64,000 nt of DNA from Streptomyces asiaticus (GTDB lineage: Bacteria; Actinomycetota; Actinomycetes; Streptomycetales; Streptomycetaceae), in NCBI RefSeq assembly GCF_018138715.1, contig NZ_JAGSHX010000006.1, forward strand, positions 3,968,001 to 4,032,000, given 5' to 3'. Both the position numbers and the translations under genes were made by a program. The notes below the pieces were generated by a model. It was not told the origin of the DNA and did not search any database. It saw only the letters and a list, made by a program, of their open reading frames with translations. Of the stretch, positions 10,835 through 19,334 are shown one piece after another (position 1 is the first letter of the stretch; each line of letters opens with the position of its first letter).

Positions 10835-10857
10835 CCTTCAATCCTCACGTTAAATGG

Positions 10858-10877
10858 ACTTAGCTCGGCGATTAAGT
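10858..10877. promoter_or_regulatory. Inverted repeat in the iminopeptidase/regulator divergent promoter
   Basis: ACTTA (10858-10862) and TAAGT (10873-10877) form a 5-bp inverted repeat with a 10-bp spacer, inside a short AT-rich stretch in the 67-bp gap between divergent genes. Its position suits an operator for the adjacent HTH regulator or overlapping promoters. The repeat is short, so chance is possible. Confidence 0.35.
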
Positions 10878-10901
10878 TACCGCCGGGGAGAAGAGGGCAC
10901 G

Positions 10902-12374
10902 GTGGCCGACAGAAGTGCCGGTGACGGGCGCACGGCGGGAACGGTGACGGGGGCGGCCGGGGCGGAGTCGTCCGCCGAGCTAGGGCGCAGGGTGCTCAGA
11001 CTGCGTACCGAACGCGGCTTCACCCAGCGGCAGCTGGCCGAGCCCGCGTACACCGCCGCCTATGTCTCCACCCTCGAGGCCGGGAAGGTGCGCCCCTCCG
11101 AGGCCGCGCTGCGCCATCTCGCGGACCGGCTCGGCGTCAGCTACGAGGAGCTGACCACCGGCCGCTCACCCCGCGACGCCACCCGGCTGCGGGCCGCCGT
11201 CACCGACGCCCGGCGGGCGCTGGCGACCGGCGCCGCCGAGGACGCCGCCGTGCTGTTCGCGGAGGTGCGCGACGAGGCGGAGCGGCTCGGGTTCGCCGAG
11301 GAGCGCTCGGCGGCCCTGCTGGGGCTCGGCGACTGCGCGCTGGAGACCGGTGACCTCACCGTCGCCCGGGACCACTTCGAGGCCGTGGAGCGGCTGCTCG
11401 CCGGGGAACCGCTGCCCCGCCGGATCCCGGCGATCCGCGGCCGGGCCGTGGCCCATCTCCTCGCGGGCGAACTGCGCTACTCCTGCTATCTGCTGGAGAG
11501 CTCCATCGACGAGCTCAACGCCTCGGGGCTGCACGACCCGTACGCGCTGCTGCTGCTCTATACGGCGGCCATCGCGCCCTATATGGACATGGGGGCGCAC
11601 GCCCGTGCCGTACGCGCCGCCGAGTTGGCGCTCGCGCTGGCGCCGAGCGTGGACGACCCGGGGCTCATCGCCCGGATGCACCGCGGCGTGGCCCGCACCC
11701 TGATCGCCGAGGGGCGGACGGCCGAGGCCGACGCCTCCCTGGCCAAGGCGCAGGAGCTGTACGAGCAGCTGCGCATCCACACCGACCTGGCCCACTGCCA
11801 CTGGATGCGCGGCTATGTGCACGCCCAGGACGGCAATCTGGAGCGCGCCGAGCGCGAACTGCGCACCGCCCGGGACATGCTGGCCTCCAAACGGGCCGCG
11901 CTGTTCACCGTGCAGGTGGAGGTCGAGCTGGCGGATGTGCTGCGCCGTCGCGGCCGTACGGCGGAGGCGGAGGCCCTGCTGCTGCCGCTGCTGGCACGCA
12001 CCCCCGCCGCGGGGGCCGCGGACACCGCCGGAGAGCCGGACGCGGCGCCCGGTGAGGCCAGGCCGGGCGAGGCCGGGCTGACCGCCGACCGCGGCGCGGT
12101 CCACGCGGGCGGCGCCCACCGGCTGCTGGGCCTGATCGCGGACGAACGGGGCGACGCCGAGGCCGCGGAGGAGCACTACTGCGCGGCGCTGTCCCTGCTC
12201 GAACGCACCGGCGCCGCCGGTGATCTGGCCGACCTCTGCCGGCTGCTGGGCGATCTGCTCCGCCGGGAGGGCCGCCTGGAGGCCGCGATGGACGCCTACC
12301 GCACCGGGCTCGGCCATCGCGCCGCGCCCGGCACCACCACCCTGGGCCCGGCCCCCGCCGAGCCCCCCATGTGA
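10902..12374 (+). CDS. XRE-family transcriptional regulator with TPR domain
   Basis: A 490-residue protein. Residues about 25-85 are a Cro/CI-type helix-turn-helix (LGRRVLRLRTERGFTQRQLA, then YVSTLEAGKVRPSEAALRHLA). The rest is helical repeat sequence of TPR type (A/G/L-rich helices of about 34 residues, e.g. GDCALETGDLTVARDHFEAV and RGYVHAQDGNLERAERELRTA), usually a peptide- or protein-sensing module. It ends in an unstructured Pro-rich tail. Start GTG 10902 has GAGGG just upstream. Divergence from the iminopeptidase gene suggests local control. It could equally be a global developmental regulator, since Streptomyces has many such proteins. Confidence 0.8.
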   Translation: MADRSAGDGRTAGTVTGAAGAESSAELGRRVLRLRTERGFTQRQLAEPAYTAAYVSTLEAGKVRPSEAALRHLADRLGVSYEELTTGRSPRDATRLRAAVTDARRALATGAAEDAAVLFAEVRDEAERLGFAEERSAALLGLGDCALETGDLTVARDHFEAVERLLAGEPLPRRIPAIRGRAVAHLLAGELRYSCYLLESSIDELNASGLHDPYALLLLYTAAIAPYMDMGAHARAVRAAELALALAPSVDDPGLIARMHRGVARTLIAEGRTAEADASLAKAQELYEQLRIHTDLAHCHWMRGYVHAQDGNLERAERELRTARDMLASKRAALFTVQVEVELADVLRRRGRTAEAEALLLPLLARTPAAGAADTAGEPDAAPGEARPGEAGLTADRGAVHAGGAHRLLGLIADERGDAEAAEEHYCAALSLLERTGAAGDLADLCRLLGDLLRREGRLEAAMDAYRTGLGHRAAPGTTTLGPAPAEPPM

Positions 12375-12832
12375 GGCGTCCATCGGCCCCTCCCCGCCCC
12401 CACCGACCGCCCGCCCGGCCCCTCCCCGTAGCTTCTCGGGGGCCGGCCGGCGCCTGGGTCGCCGGGCCGGGCGCCTGGTCGGGGCGCACCGCACGGCAGG
12501 CGGTCGGAGAGATGAACAGGCCGCCGCGTGTGGGGGTCGCGGCGGCCTGACCGCGGCAACGCCCCGCTGCCGTGTCCGCCGATCGCGCATCGGGAGGCAC
12601 TCCGGCGCGGTCACGGGGCTGGGGTTCGGGACGACCCCACGGGGTGATGCGGCTTGACATCCACTCTGCCTGCCGGGAGCCGCCGGGGAAATCCACCATT
12701 GGTCTGCCGTCACCCCCTCCGACCGGCGGGGGTGTTCCCGCCCACTGACGGAGCCAACCACTCCATATTCGCTCTCCGATGAGGCAGGCTGTCCGGGCAA
12801 TGGGCATGACAGCTGAGGCAAGGGAGCGGCCG
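12375..12832. other. Intergenic region, 458 bp, no gene seen
   Basis: It contains the hairpin at 12517-12549 and otherwise GC-rich sequence without convincing codon bias in any frame. It must carry the promoter of the response-regulator/kinase pair. A TTGACA at 12654-12659 lacks a matching -10 element at 16-19 bp. Confidence 0.5.
12517..12549 (+). terminator. Hairpin terminator after the XRE/TPR regulator
   Basis: A perfect 12-bp inverted repeat CAGGCCGCCGCG (12517-12528) with its complement at 12538-12549 and a 9-nt loop, 143 bp after the regulator's stop codon and before the two-component genes. Confidence 0.65.
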
Positions 12833-13501
12833 GTGATCCGTGTGGCTGTGGTGGACGACGAGGCGCTCGTACGATCCGGTCTGCGACTGATCCTGGGCAC
12901 GGCCCCGGACATCGAGGTGGTCGCCGAATGTTCCGGAGCCTCCGCGGTGGACACGGTGCTGGGCAGCAAGGCCGATGTGGTGCTGCTCGACATCCGGATG
13001 CCGGACGCCGACGGGCTCAGCGTCCTCAGACAGTTGCGGGCCGCGCCCGCCTCCCCCGCCGTGGCGATGCTGACGACCTTCGACGTCCAGGAGTACCTGG
13101 CGGCCGCGCTGCGCGCCGGAGCCGCGGGCTTCCTCCTCAAGGACACCGATCCGGAGCAGCTCGTACGGGCCGTGCGCACGCTCGCCGAGGGCGGCAGCGT
13201 GCTCGACCCGGCCGTCACCCGCGCCGTGATCGGCGGCTATCTCGCCGCCGAGGCGGAGGCGACGGCCGCCGAGGCCGTCGAGGCGCTCACCCCGCGCGAG
13301 CGCGAGGTGCTGACGCTGCTGGGCGAGGGGCTCGCCAATCCGCAGATCGCCGAGCGGATGGGGCTGGCGCCCAGCACCGTCAAGGACCATGTACGGGCGG
13401 TGCTCGGCAAGCTGGGCGGGCTCAACCGCGTCCAGGCGGCGATCGTCGCCGACCGCGCCGGGCTCGTCACCAGCCGTCCGCCGATAGGTGGCCCCCGATG
13501 A
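12833..13501 (+). CDS. NarL/LuxR-type response regulator
   Basis: A 222-residue two-component regulator. The receiver domain (1-120) has VVDDE (acidic pocket, residues 6-10), phosphoacceptor Asp53 in VVLLDIRMPD, a Thr switch in MLTTFD and the conserved Lys in FLLKDTD. The LuxR-type HTH is at about 153-215 (LTPREREVLTLLGEGLANPQIA, then STVKDHV). Start GTG 12833 has AGGGAG at 6 nt spacing; upstream ATGs at 12779 and 12806 lack this. The stop overlaps the next start (ATGA), so kinase and regulator are translationally coupled. The signal is unknown. The family often controls membrane-stress or antibiotic-response genes. Confidence 0.92.
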   Translation: MIRVAVVDDEALVRSGLRLILGTAPDIEVVAECSGASAVDTVLGSKADVVLLDIRMPDADGLSVLRQLRAAPASPAVAMLTTFDVQEYLAAALRAGAAGFLLKDTDPEQLVRAVRTLAEGGSVLDPAVTRAVIGGYLAAEAEATAAEAVEALTPREREVLTLLGEGLANPQIAERMGLAPSTVKDHVRAVLGKLGGLNRVQAAIVADRAGLVTSRPPIGGPR

Positions 13502-15018
13502 CCGTCTCCCCGCTGCCTCCGCCCCGGAGTCCGTCCCCCGGCACGCCGGACACACAGGGCGCGCCCAGTGCGCCTGGTACGCCCGGTGCGCCCGGTGCGC
13601 CCGGTGCGTCCCCGGCCGCGTCGTCCGCGCCCGCGCCCGCCTCCTCCCTCTCCTCGCCGCCGTCCGCCCCGGTCTTCCGGCGGCGGCCGCCGCAGCGAGT
13701 CATGCGCTGGGGCTCGCTGATCGTCCCCGTCCTGCTCGCGGTCGCCGACGCGCTGCTCGTCAACGGCGTCACCTTCGGCCTCGAGCTCAACGTCTCGCTG
13801 GTGGCGGCGGCCGCGCTGCTGGTGCGCCGGAAACTGCCCGCGCTGGTCTTCCTGGTGACGCTGCCGGGGATCCTCATCGGCTACGTCTGGTTCGCGCCGA
13901 TGATCGCCCTCTACACGGTGGCCCGGCTCCGCCCCGACCGGCGGCTGCTGGGGGTCTCCGCGCTGCTGCTGGCCGCCGCGCACTTCATCCCCTGGCCGGT
14001 CTCCGACTTCGAGCCGACCGCGTACCGGGAGAACACCCTCACGCTGATCGACGCGTGTGTGACCTCGGTGGGGCCCATCGCGCTGGGCCTCCTGGTGCGT
14101 ACGCGCGGGGAACTCGCCGCCCGGATCGAGGACCTGACCCGCAGCCGCCGCCGCGCGGACGAGCTGATCGCCGAGCAGGTGCTGTCCACCGAACGCGCCC
14201 GGCTCGCCCGCGAGATGCACGACGTGGTCGCCCATCAGGTCAGCCTCATCAGCCTCCAGGCCGGTGCGGTGCAGATCAGCGCGGAGGACGCGAAGGCGCG
14301 GGAGGGCGCGCGGACCATCCGCGAGCTGTCCGTGCGGACCCTGGACGAACTCCGCCATATGGTCGGCATCCTGCGCGCGGCGGGCGGCGACCACGAGGAG
14401 CTGACCCCGCAGCCCCGGCTGGCCGACCTGCCCCGGCTGATCGAACTCAGCGCGCTGGACGTCAGCTTCGAGACGGACAGCGCGACCCAGCGGCCGGGCC
14501 ACTCGGAGGCGGTGGAACGTGCCGCCTTCCGCATCGTCCAGGAGGCGCTCACCAACGTCCGCAAGCACGCGCCGGGGGCGCGGGTGACGGTACGGGTCAA
14601 CGACGCGCAGGCGGAGGGACCGGAGGCGGCGGACGGCCCGGGAGGGGATCGCGAGGAGGTTCGGGGAACGGCTCAGGAGGCGGCACCCGGGGCGGCCCGG
14701 GGAGCGGCACACAAGACGGCGCCCGGGGCGGTCCGGGGAGCGGCACATCAGACGGCACCGGGGGCGGCTCACGCGGCGCCCGGGACGGCTCACGCGGCGG
14801 AGGAGACGCGGGGCCTGCGGGTCGAGGTGCGCAACGGCCCGCCCGACGCCTCCGCCGTGGCCCCTGGGCTGCCGGGCGGCGGTCACGGTCTGGTCGGGCT
14901 GCGGGAGCGCGCACAGTTGCTGGGCGGCACGCTGGAGGCCGGGCCCACGGAGGAGGGCGGCTTCGTCGTACGGGCCGACTTCCCCCAGACCCCGCGCGTC
15001 ACGGGCCCGGCGGCATGA
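13498..15018 (+). CDS. DesK/NarX-type sensor histidine kinase with repeat-expanded ATPase domain
   Basis: A 506-residue kinase coupled to the preceding response regulator. Residues 1-66 are Pro/Ala/Ser-rich with GAPGAPGAP repeats. About four to five hydrophobic segments (70-200) form the membrane sensor. The HisKA_3 dimerisation helix carries REMHDVVAHQVSL with phospho-His241. The HATPase N-box is RIVQEALTNVRKHA (about 345-358) and the G-box GGGHGLVGLRERA is near residue 465. Between them, about residues 371-436, lies a low-complexity insertion of repeated APGAARGAAH-type blocks at the place where DesK-type ATPase domains normally have a short loop. I expect it to be tolerated as a surface loop, but it is unusual. 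Confidence 0.9.
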   Translation: MTVSPLPPPRSPSPGTPDTQGAPSAPGTPGAPGAPGASPAASSAPAPASSLSSPPSAPVFRRRPPQRVMRWGSLIVPVLLAVADALLVNGVTFGLELNVSLVAAAALLVRRKLPALVFLVTLPGILIGYVWFAPMIALYTVARLRPDRRLLGVSALLLAAAHFIPWPVSDFEPTAYRENTLTLIDACVTSVGPIALGLLVRTRGELAARIEDLTRSRRRADELIAEQVLSTERARLAREMHDVVAHQVSLISLQAGAVQISAEDAKAREGARTIRELSVRTLDELRHMVGILRAAGGDHEELTPQPRLADLPRLIELSALDVSFETDSATQRPGHSEAVERAAFRIVQEALTNVRKHAPGARVTVRVNDAQAEGPEAADGPGGDREEVRGTAQEAAPGAARGAAHKTAPGAVRGAAHQTAPGAAHAAPGTAHAAEETRGLRVEVRNGPPDASAVAPGLPGGGHGLVGLRERAQLLGGTLEAGPTEEGGFVVRADFPQTPRVTGPAA

Positions 15019-15167
15019 ACGGGCCGCGTGGCGCCCTGGGCACCTCCGCGGGCGTACGGACGCCCCTGGGCGGATGGACGCCTCCGGGCGCCCTGGGCCG
15101 ACGTCCGGGCGCCCTGGGCGGATCGGTGGAAGTCGGCTGCGGTTCGGTGGCGCCCCGAAGGAGCGTG

Positions 15168-15221
15168 GGCTGTGTCGATATGCGGCTCCGCCGCGGCTGT
15201 GTCGATATGCGGCTCCGCCGC
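15168..15221. repeat. Perfect 27-bp tandem duplication between convergent genes
   Basis: Two identical, adjacent 27-bp copies (15168-15194 and 15195-15221), each containing TGTGTCGATATGCGG. They lie in the 270-bp gap between the histidine kinase and STAS genes. The same gap also has several CGCCCTGGGC copies (about 15034-15118). There is no coding evidence. Confidence 0.85.
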
Positions 15222-15288
15222 GTGGGCGACCAGCCACGACGGCGCCGCGGACGATCGACGGCAGGTCAGGGCACTTCCAGCGGAGCGC

Positions 15289-15681
15289 TCAGGCCGACAG
15301 GGAGTCGACCGCGTCCTCGCCGTCCTCGTCCAGCTCCGTGGCCGCCCCCAGATCGGGGTAGACGTCGAACAGCCGCCGCACTCCCAGGGCCGCCAGCACC
15401 CGGTGCACATGCGAACCGTGCGCGGCGTCCTGCGGCGGCAGGATCAGCCGCAGCCGGCCCGAGCACGACCGCATCAGCCGACGCGCCGCGATCAGTACAC
15501 CGACCCCGCTGGAGTCGCAGAACCGGACCTCCGAGAGATCCAGAACCAGCCAATGGCGGCCCTCGGCGACCGCGTCGTGGACGTGCTGCCGGACTGCGGG
15601 CGAGGTCACCAGGTCCATTTCTCCCGAGACCTGGAGAACGACCCACTCCCCCCGCCGGTCCTCCATCACCTTCAACGTCAC
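15289..15681 (-). CDS. STAS-domain anti-sigma-factor antagonist
   Basis: A 130-residue single STAS domain: beta strand EWVVLQVSGEMDLVTSP, then the phosphorylatable-loop region DLSEVRFCDSSGVGVLIAARR, where the Ser of DSSG is the usual target of an anti-sigma kinase such as RsbW. It should bind and sequester an anti-sigma factor when unphosphorylated. The C-terminus is acidic (ELDEDGEDAVDSLSA). Start GTG 15681; an ATG at 15666 is an alternative. It is divergent from a sigma-factor gene whose own partner is a zinc-type anti-sigma, so STAS and sigma may belong to different circuits. I recall the S. coelicolor equivalents as neighbours near SCO4409-4410. Confidence 0.88.
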   Translation of the reverse strand: MTLKVMEDRRGEWVVLQVSGEMDLVTSPAVRQHVHDAVAEGRHWLVLDLSEVRFCDSSGVGVLIAARRLMRSCSGRLRLILPPQDAAHGSHVHRVLAALGVRRLFDVYPDLGAATELDEDGEDAVDSLSA

Positions 15682-15977
15682 GCGCCCGAAGCCCTTCGCT
15701 CGCCGCTAACCGGAATTTGCTGTTCCCGGGCGGCTGCCCGCCCGTCCGCGCATGAAACTCCCCCAGGCATACGCCTTGAGGGACGACCCTATGCCGGGCC
15801 GAAGCGTTTCGTCTCCCCGATCCTGCGCAAAGCGACCGTCCCCATACCATGCGCAGCCACGTTCTCACGCACTTTGCCTGATGGACGCGTGTTGTGAGAG
15901 CCACCGGCATTACATTCGATATGAACGTGGGCATAGTGCCTGGAGGGCCGGCCGGACAACTCGGGATTGGGGGCCGC

Positions 15978-16556
15978 ATGACGAACGACGCACCGCCCCG
16001 CTGGGACCGCAGGATGCAACAGCGGCTGGCACGCGGCGAAGCGGCCGCACTCGCCGAGCTCTATGACCGTTTCGCCTCGCTTGTCCACACTTTGGCGCAT
16101 CGGGTCCTCGAGGACGACACCGGTGCCGACCGCGTCACCCGGGAAGTCTTCGGCTACGTCTGGGAGAACCCGGACGCGTACGACCCCCAGCAGGGCTCGC
16201 TGCGCGCCTGGATCGCCATGCTCACCCAGCGTCAGGCGGTGCACCGGCTACGCGCGTCGCAGACCGCCTCGGCCTGCGGGGACACCCTCACGGGCGATGC
16301 CCTGGAGGAGCGGATCCGCGAGGCGTCCGTGGCCGCCCGCGCCGACTACATCGTCACGTCGATGCCCGCCCCGCTGCGCGCCGCCCTGGAACTCGCCTAC
16401 TTCGACCGCCGCGACTACCGGCAGGCCGCGGCCGCCCTCGGGGTGACCGAGGACGAGGCCAGGCGCCGCCTCCGGCTGGGCCTCCAGCTGCTGTCCACGG
16501 CCCATGTCCAGCCGCCCCGCACGGTCTCGCCTCCCGGCTACGGGCGGGCGCTGTGA
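15978..16556 (+). CDS. ECF-like RNA polymerase sigma factor
   Basis: A 192-residue small sigma-70 family protein. Region 2 is about residues 15-85 (LARGEAAALAELYDRFASLVHTLAHRVL, then FGYVWENPDAYDPQQGSLRAWIAMLT). Region 4 is about 120-175, with a helix-turn-helix in YRQAAAALGVTEDEARRRLRLGL. Region 4 is somewhat divergent. ATG 15978 follows a GGGGG tract. The last codons overlap the start of the next gene (GTGA), which encodes a putative zinc-binding anti-sigma factor. That is the classic sigma/anti-sigma arrangement. I do not see a recognisable autoregulatory -35 element upstream. Confidence 0.88.
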   Translation: MTNDAPPRWDRRMQQRLARGEAAALAELYDRFASLVHTLAHRVLEDDTGADRVTREVFGYVWENPDAYDPQQGSLRAWIAMLTQRQAVHRLRASQTASACGDTLTGDALEERIREASVAARADYIVTSMPAPLRAALELAYFDRRDYRQAAAALGVTEDEARRRLRLGLQLLSTAHVQPPRTVSPPGYGRAL

Positions 16557-18370
16557 CCGGGCGCGGCGGGCCGGACCCGTACGACGACGCCTACGACGAG
16601 GGCTCCGGCGGCTCCGGGGACGGAAGAGACGGGCCCGGACGGGGCGGCGACGCGGATCCGCCGTCCCACCCCGCCGGGCCACCACGCATACCGCCGCCGC
16701 GGTCGGCCGCCGAGGACAGCGGCCACTGGCCGGGCGCCCTGGACGGCGGCATCCCCGCCCCGCGCCCGCCGACGGCGGACGAGACACGGGCGGACGAGGC
16801 ACGCGTGAACAAGGCAGCGGCGGAACGGACACCGAAGCCCGGACCGGAGCCCGATCCGGGACCGGGACCGGAACCCGATCCGGCCCCCGAATCGGAACCC
16901 GCCGCGGGCTCCGAACCGGAAGCGACACCGAAACCGGCGCCGCGCCCGGACCATAAGCCGGAGCCAGCCCTGGGCCCCGAACCGGAACCGACCCCGGACC
17001 CCGCCCCGGAAGCGAATCCGGAAACGGAAACGGAAACGGATCCGCGCCTGGAACCAGAACCGGAACCGGAGCCGGGCCCAGAGCCGCGCCCAGAGCCGCG
17101 TCCGGCCCCGGAACCACCCGCCTCCCCGGCACCACCCGCCTCCGCGGCACTGCCCGCGCCCGCGGTCACGGGCGCCCCACCGGCCCCGCCCATGCCACCG
17201 GCCGCGCCCGCCCCACCGGCCCCGCCCCTGGCGGCGCCCACCCCCTCCGCGGCCCATCCGCTCTCGCACGATCTGCTCCGCTCGCTGCTCGGCGCCTGGG
17301 CGCTCACCGCGTGCTCGCAGGAGGAGACCTCCGCCGTCGAGGCGCATCTCAACCACTGCCCCTCCTGCGCCGAGGAGGCGCTGCGGCTGCGTGACGCCGT
17401 CGGGCTGCTGCACACCGAGCACAGCCTGGACCTCGACCCGATGCTGCGCTCCCGGGTGCTCGCGGGCTGTCTGGGCCGCCGCCCGGCCCGGATACCCATG
17501 CCCGGCTGGGCCGGTGCCTACGACGCCGAGGCCGCCCGGCTGGACGCGCTGCTGCGCGACATGGGCGAGGCCGAGTGGCGTGCGCCGGTGCGGCTCAAGT
17601 GGTTCGACGGGCGACGGCTCACCGGCCGGGACACCACCGTCGCCGGGGTGATCGGCCATCTGATGGTCGTGGACGGCATCGTCGCCGCCTCCCTCGGCCT
17701 CCCGGACCCGATGGGCGCCGCCGCCCCCGGCTCACCCCTGGCCCGTACGGAGGCGTACTGGCACCACGAGCCCGGCGCCGCGTACGGGGCCGGTCCGCCC
17801 GGGGCGGTACGGGAGTTGTGGCGCGAGCAGGGCCATGCCCTGGTCCGTACGGTGTCCTTCGCCGGCCGCGGGGTCGCCGAGCTCGATGTGGAGTACGGGG
17901 ACTTCGCGCTGCCGATCCGCGACGCGTTCCTCGACCGTGCCCTGGAGTGCTGGGTGCACGCCGGGGACATCGCCGAGGCCATCGACTACCCCTATGAACC
18001 ACCGGCCTCGGCCCATCTCAAGGCCATGATCGACCTGTGTGCCCGGCTGCTTCCGGGGACGCTGGCCGAGCGGCGCCGGGCCGGGCTCGCGGCCCCGCCC
18101 CGCCGGCTGGTCGAGGCGGGCACCCCGGGCCGTACGCTCCATCTCCAGGTGGAGGGCACGGGCGGCGGCGACTGGTACATCCCGCTGGACTCCCCGGCGG
18201 CGACGGCCGCGCCGGAGGAGGCGGTGGCGACGATCGCGCTGGACCAGGAGGCGTTCTATCTGCTGGCGTCCGGGCATGTGCCGCCGCAGGAGGCGGCGGC
18301 GGGCCTGTCCGGGGACACCGAGGCGATCCGGGATGTGCTCTTCGCCACAGCGTCCCTGTCCCGCCTCTGA
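16553..18370 (+). CDS. Putative anti-sigma factor: zinc-finger (ZAS/HC2) fused to a maleylpyruvate-isomerase-like domain
   Basis: A 605-residue protein, translationally coupled (GTGA) to the sigma gene. Residues 1-90 are Gly/Asp-rich. About 90-235 is a Pro/Glu low-complexity track (repeated PEPEPx, PGPEPDP). Then comes a ZAS-like helix pair with H265-x3-C269-x2-C272 (LNHCPSCAEE), the signature of zinc anti-sigma factors. About 320-600 is a DinB/MDMPI-fold domain (ARLDALLRDMGEAEWRAPVRLKWFDGRRLTGRDTTVAGVIGHLMVVDG), related to mycothiol-dependent maleylpyruvate isomerases. I see no transmembrane helix. The inference is a soluble anti-sigma whose MDMPI-like domain may sense a thiol or metal state. 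Which domain holds the sigma factor is inferred from the ZAS motif. Confidence 0.8.
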   Translation: MTGRGGPDPYDDAYDEGSGGSGDGRDGPGRGGDADPPSHPAGPPRIPPPRSAAEDSGHWPGALDGGIPAPRPPTADETRADEARVNKAAAERTPKPGPEPDPGPGPEPDPAPESEPAAGSEPEATPKPAPRPDHKPEPALGPEPEPTPDPAPEANPETETETDPRLEPEPEPEPGPEPRPEPRPAPEPPASPAPPASAALPAPAVTGAPPAPPMPPAAPAPPAPPLAAPTPSAAHPLSHDLLRSLLGAWALTACSQEETSAVEAHLNHCPSCAEEALRLRDAVGLLHTEHSLDLDPMLRSRVLAGCLGRRPARIPMPGWAGAYDAEAARLDALLRDMGEAEWRAPVRLKWFDGRRLTGRDTTVAGVIGHLMVVDGIVAASLGLPDPMGAAAPGSPLARTEAYWHHEPGAAYGAGPPGAVRELWREQGHALVRTVSFAGRGVAELDVEYGDFALPIRDAFLDRALECWVHAGDIAEAIDYPYEPPASAHLKAMIDLCARLLPGTLAERRRAGLAAPPRRLVEAGTPGRTLHLQVEGTGGGDWYIPLDSPAATAAPEEAVATIALDQEAFYLLASGHVPPQEAAAGLSGDTEAIRDVLFATASLSRL

Positions 18371-18413
18371 GCGAGTTCCCCGAGTCCCCCCGAGTCGTCG
18401 ACTCGCCGAGTCG

Positions 18414-19283
18414 TCAGTCGAAGACGACCGTACGGTGCCCGTTGAGCAGCACCCGGCGCTCGCTGTGCCACTTCACGGCGCGGGCCAGCGCCTGGCACTC
18501 CACATCGCGGCCGACCGCCACCAGCTGGTCCGGGGTGAGCCCATGGCCGACGCGCTCGACCTCCTGCTCGATGATCGGGCCCTCGTCCAGATCGGCGGTC
18601 ACATAGTGGGCGGTGGCCCCGATCAGCTTGACCCCGCGCGCATGCGCCTGGTGGTACGGCTTGGCGCCCTTGAAGCTCGGCAGGAAGCTGTGGTGGATGT
18701 TGATGATCCGGCCCGACAGCTCCTTGCACAGGTCGTCGGAGAGCACCTGCATATAGCGGGCCAGCACCACCAGTTCCACATGCTCCGCGCGCACCAGGTC
18801 CAGCAGCCGGGCCTCGGCCTCCCGCTTGGTGTCCTTCGTCACGGGGATGTGGTGGAACGGAATCCCGTAGGAGCCCACCAGCTCCCGGAAGTCGGTGTGG
18901 TTGGAGACCACCGCGGCGATCTCGACCGGCAGCGCGCCGATCCGCGACCGGAAGAGAAGATCGTTCAGGCAGTGCCCGAACTTGCTGACCATGAGCAGGA
19001 TGCGCATCTTCTCGTCGGCGCGATGGATCTCCCAGTCCATCCGGAAGGACTCGCCGACCGCCGCGAAGCTGGCCCGCAGATCCGCCACCTTCACCGGCGA
19101 GACGGCCCGGAAGGCCACCCGCATGAAGAAGAGTCCCGTGTCACGGTCCCCGAACTGCTGACTGTCCTCGATGTTGCAGCCGGTCATGAACAGATAGCTC
19201 GACACGGCGTGCACGATCCCCTGCTTGTCCGGGCAGGACAGCGTCAGGATGTACTGGTCGGGGACGGGATGCGACTCGCTCAT
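18414..19283 (-). CDS. purU: Formyltetrahydrofolate deformylase
   Basis: A 289-residue protein, normal length for PurU. The N-terminal ACT domain (residues 8-90) reads YILTLSCPDKQGIVHAVSSYL. The C-terminal formyltransferase-like hydrolase domain contains RYMQVLSD and the active-site segment INIHHSFLPSFKGA, with catalytic Asn/His and the downstream Asp in TADLDEGPII. It hydrolyses 10-formyl-tetrahydrofolate to formate and tetrahydrofolate in the cytoplasm. ATG 19283 has GGAG 4 nt upstream; an in-frame extension to 19319 has no RBS. It is convergent with the anti-sigma gene across a 43-bp gap full of GAGTC/GACTC sequence. Confidence 0.95.
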   Translation of the reverse strand: MSESHPVPDQYILTLSCPDKQGIVHAVSSYLFMTGCNIEDSQQFGDRDTGLFFMRVAFRAVSPVKVADLRASFAAVGESFRMDWEIHRADEKMRILLMVSKFGHCLNDLLFRSRIGALPVEIAAVVSNHTDFRELVGSYGIPFHHIPVTKDTKREAEARLLDLVRAEHVELVVLARYMQVLSDDLCKELSGRIINIHHSFLPSFKGAKPYHQAHARGVKLIGATAHYVTADLDEGPIIEQEVERVGHGLTPDQLVAVGRDVECQALARAVKWHSERRVLLNGHRTVVFD

Positions 19284-19334
19284 GACTCCATAGCGTCCCA
19301 CACCCGCGACGGCGCCCACGCCCGCGGACGTCGT

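Noticed and set aside
12654..12659. TTGACA as -35 of the two-component operon
   Set aside because: No acceptable -10 hexamer occurs 16-19 bp downstream; the sequence there is GC-only.
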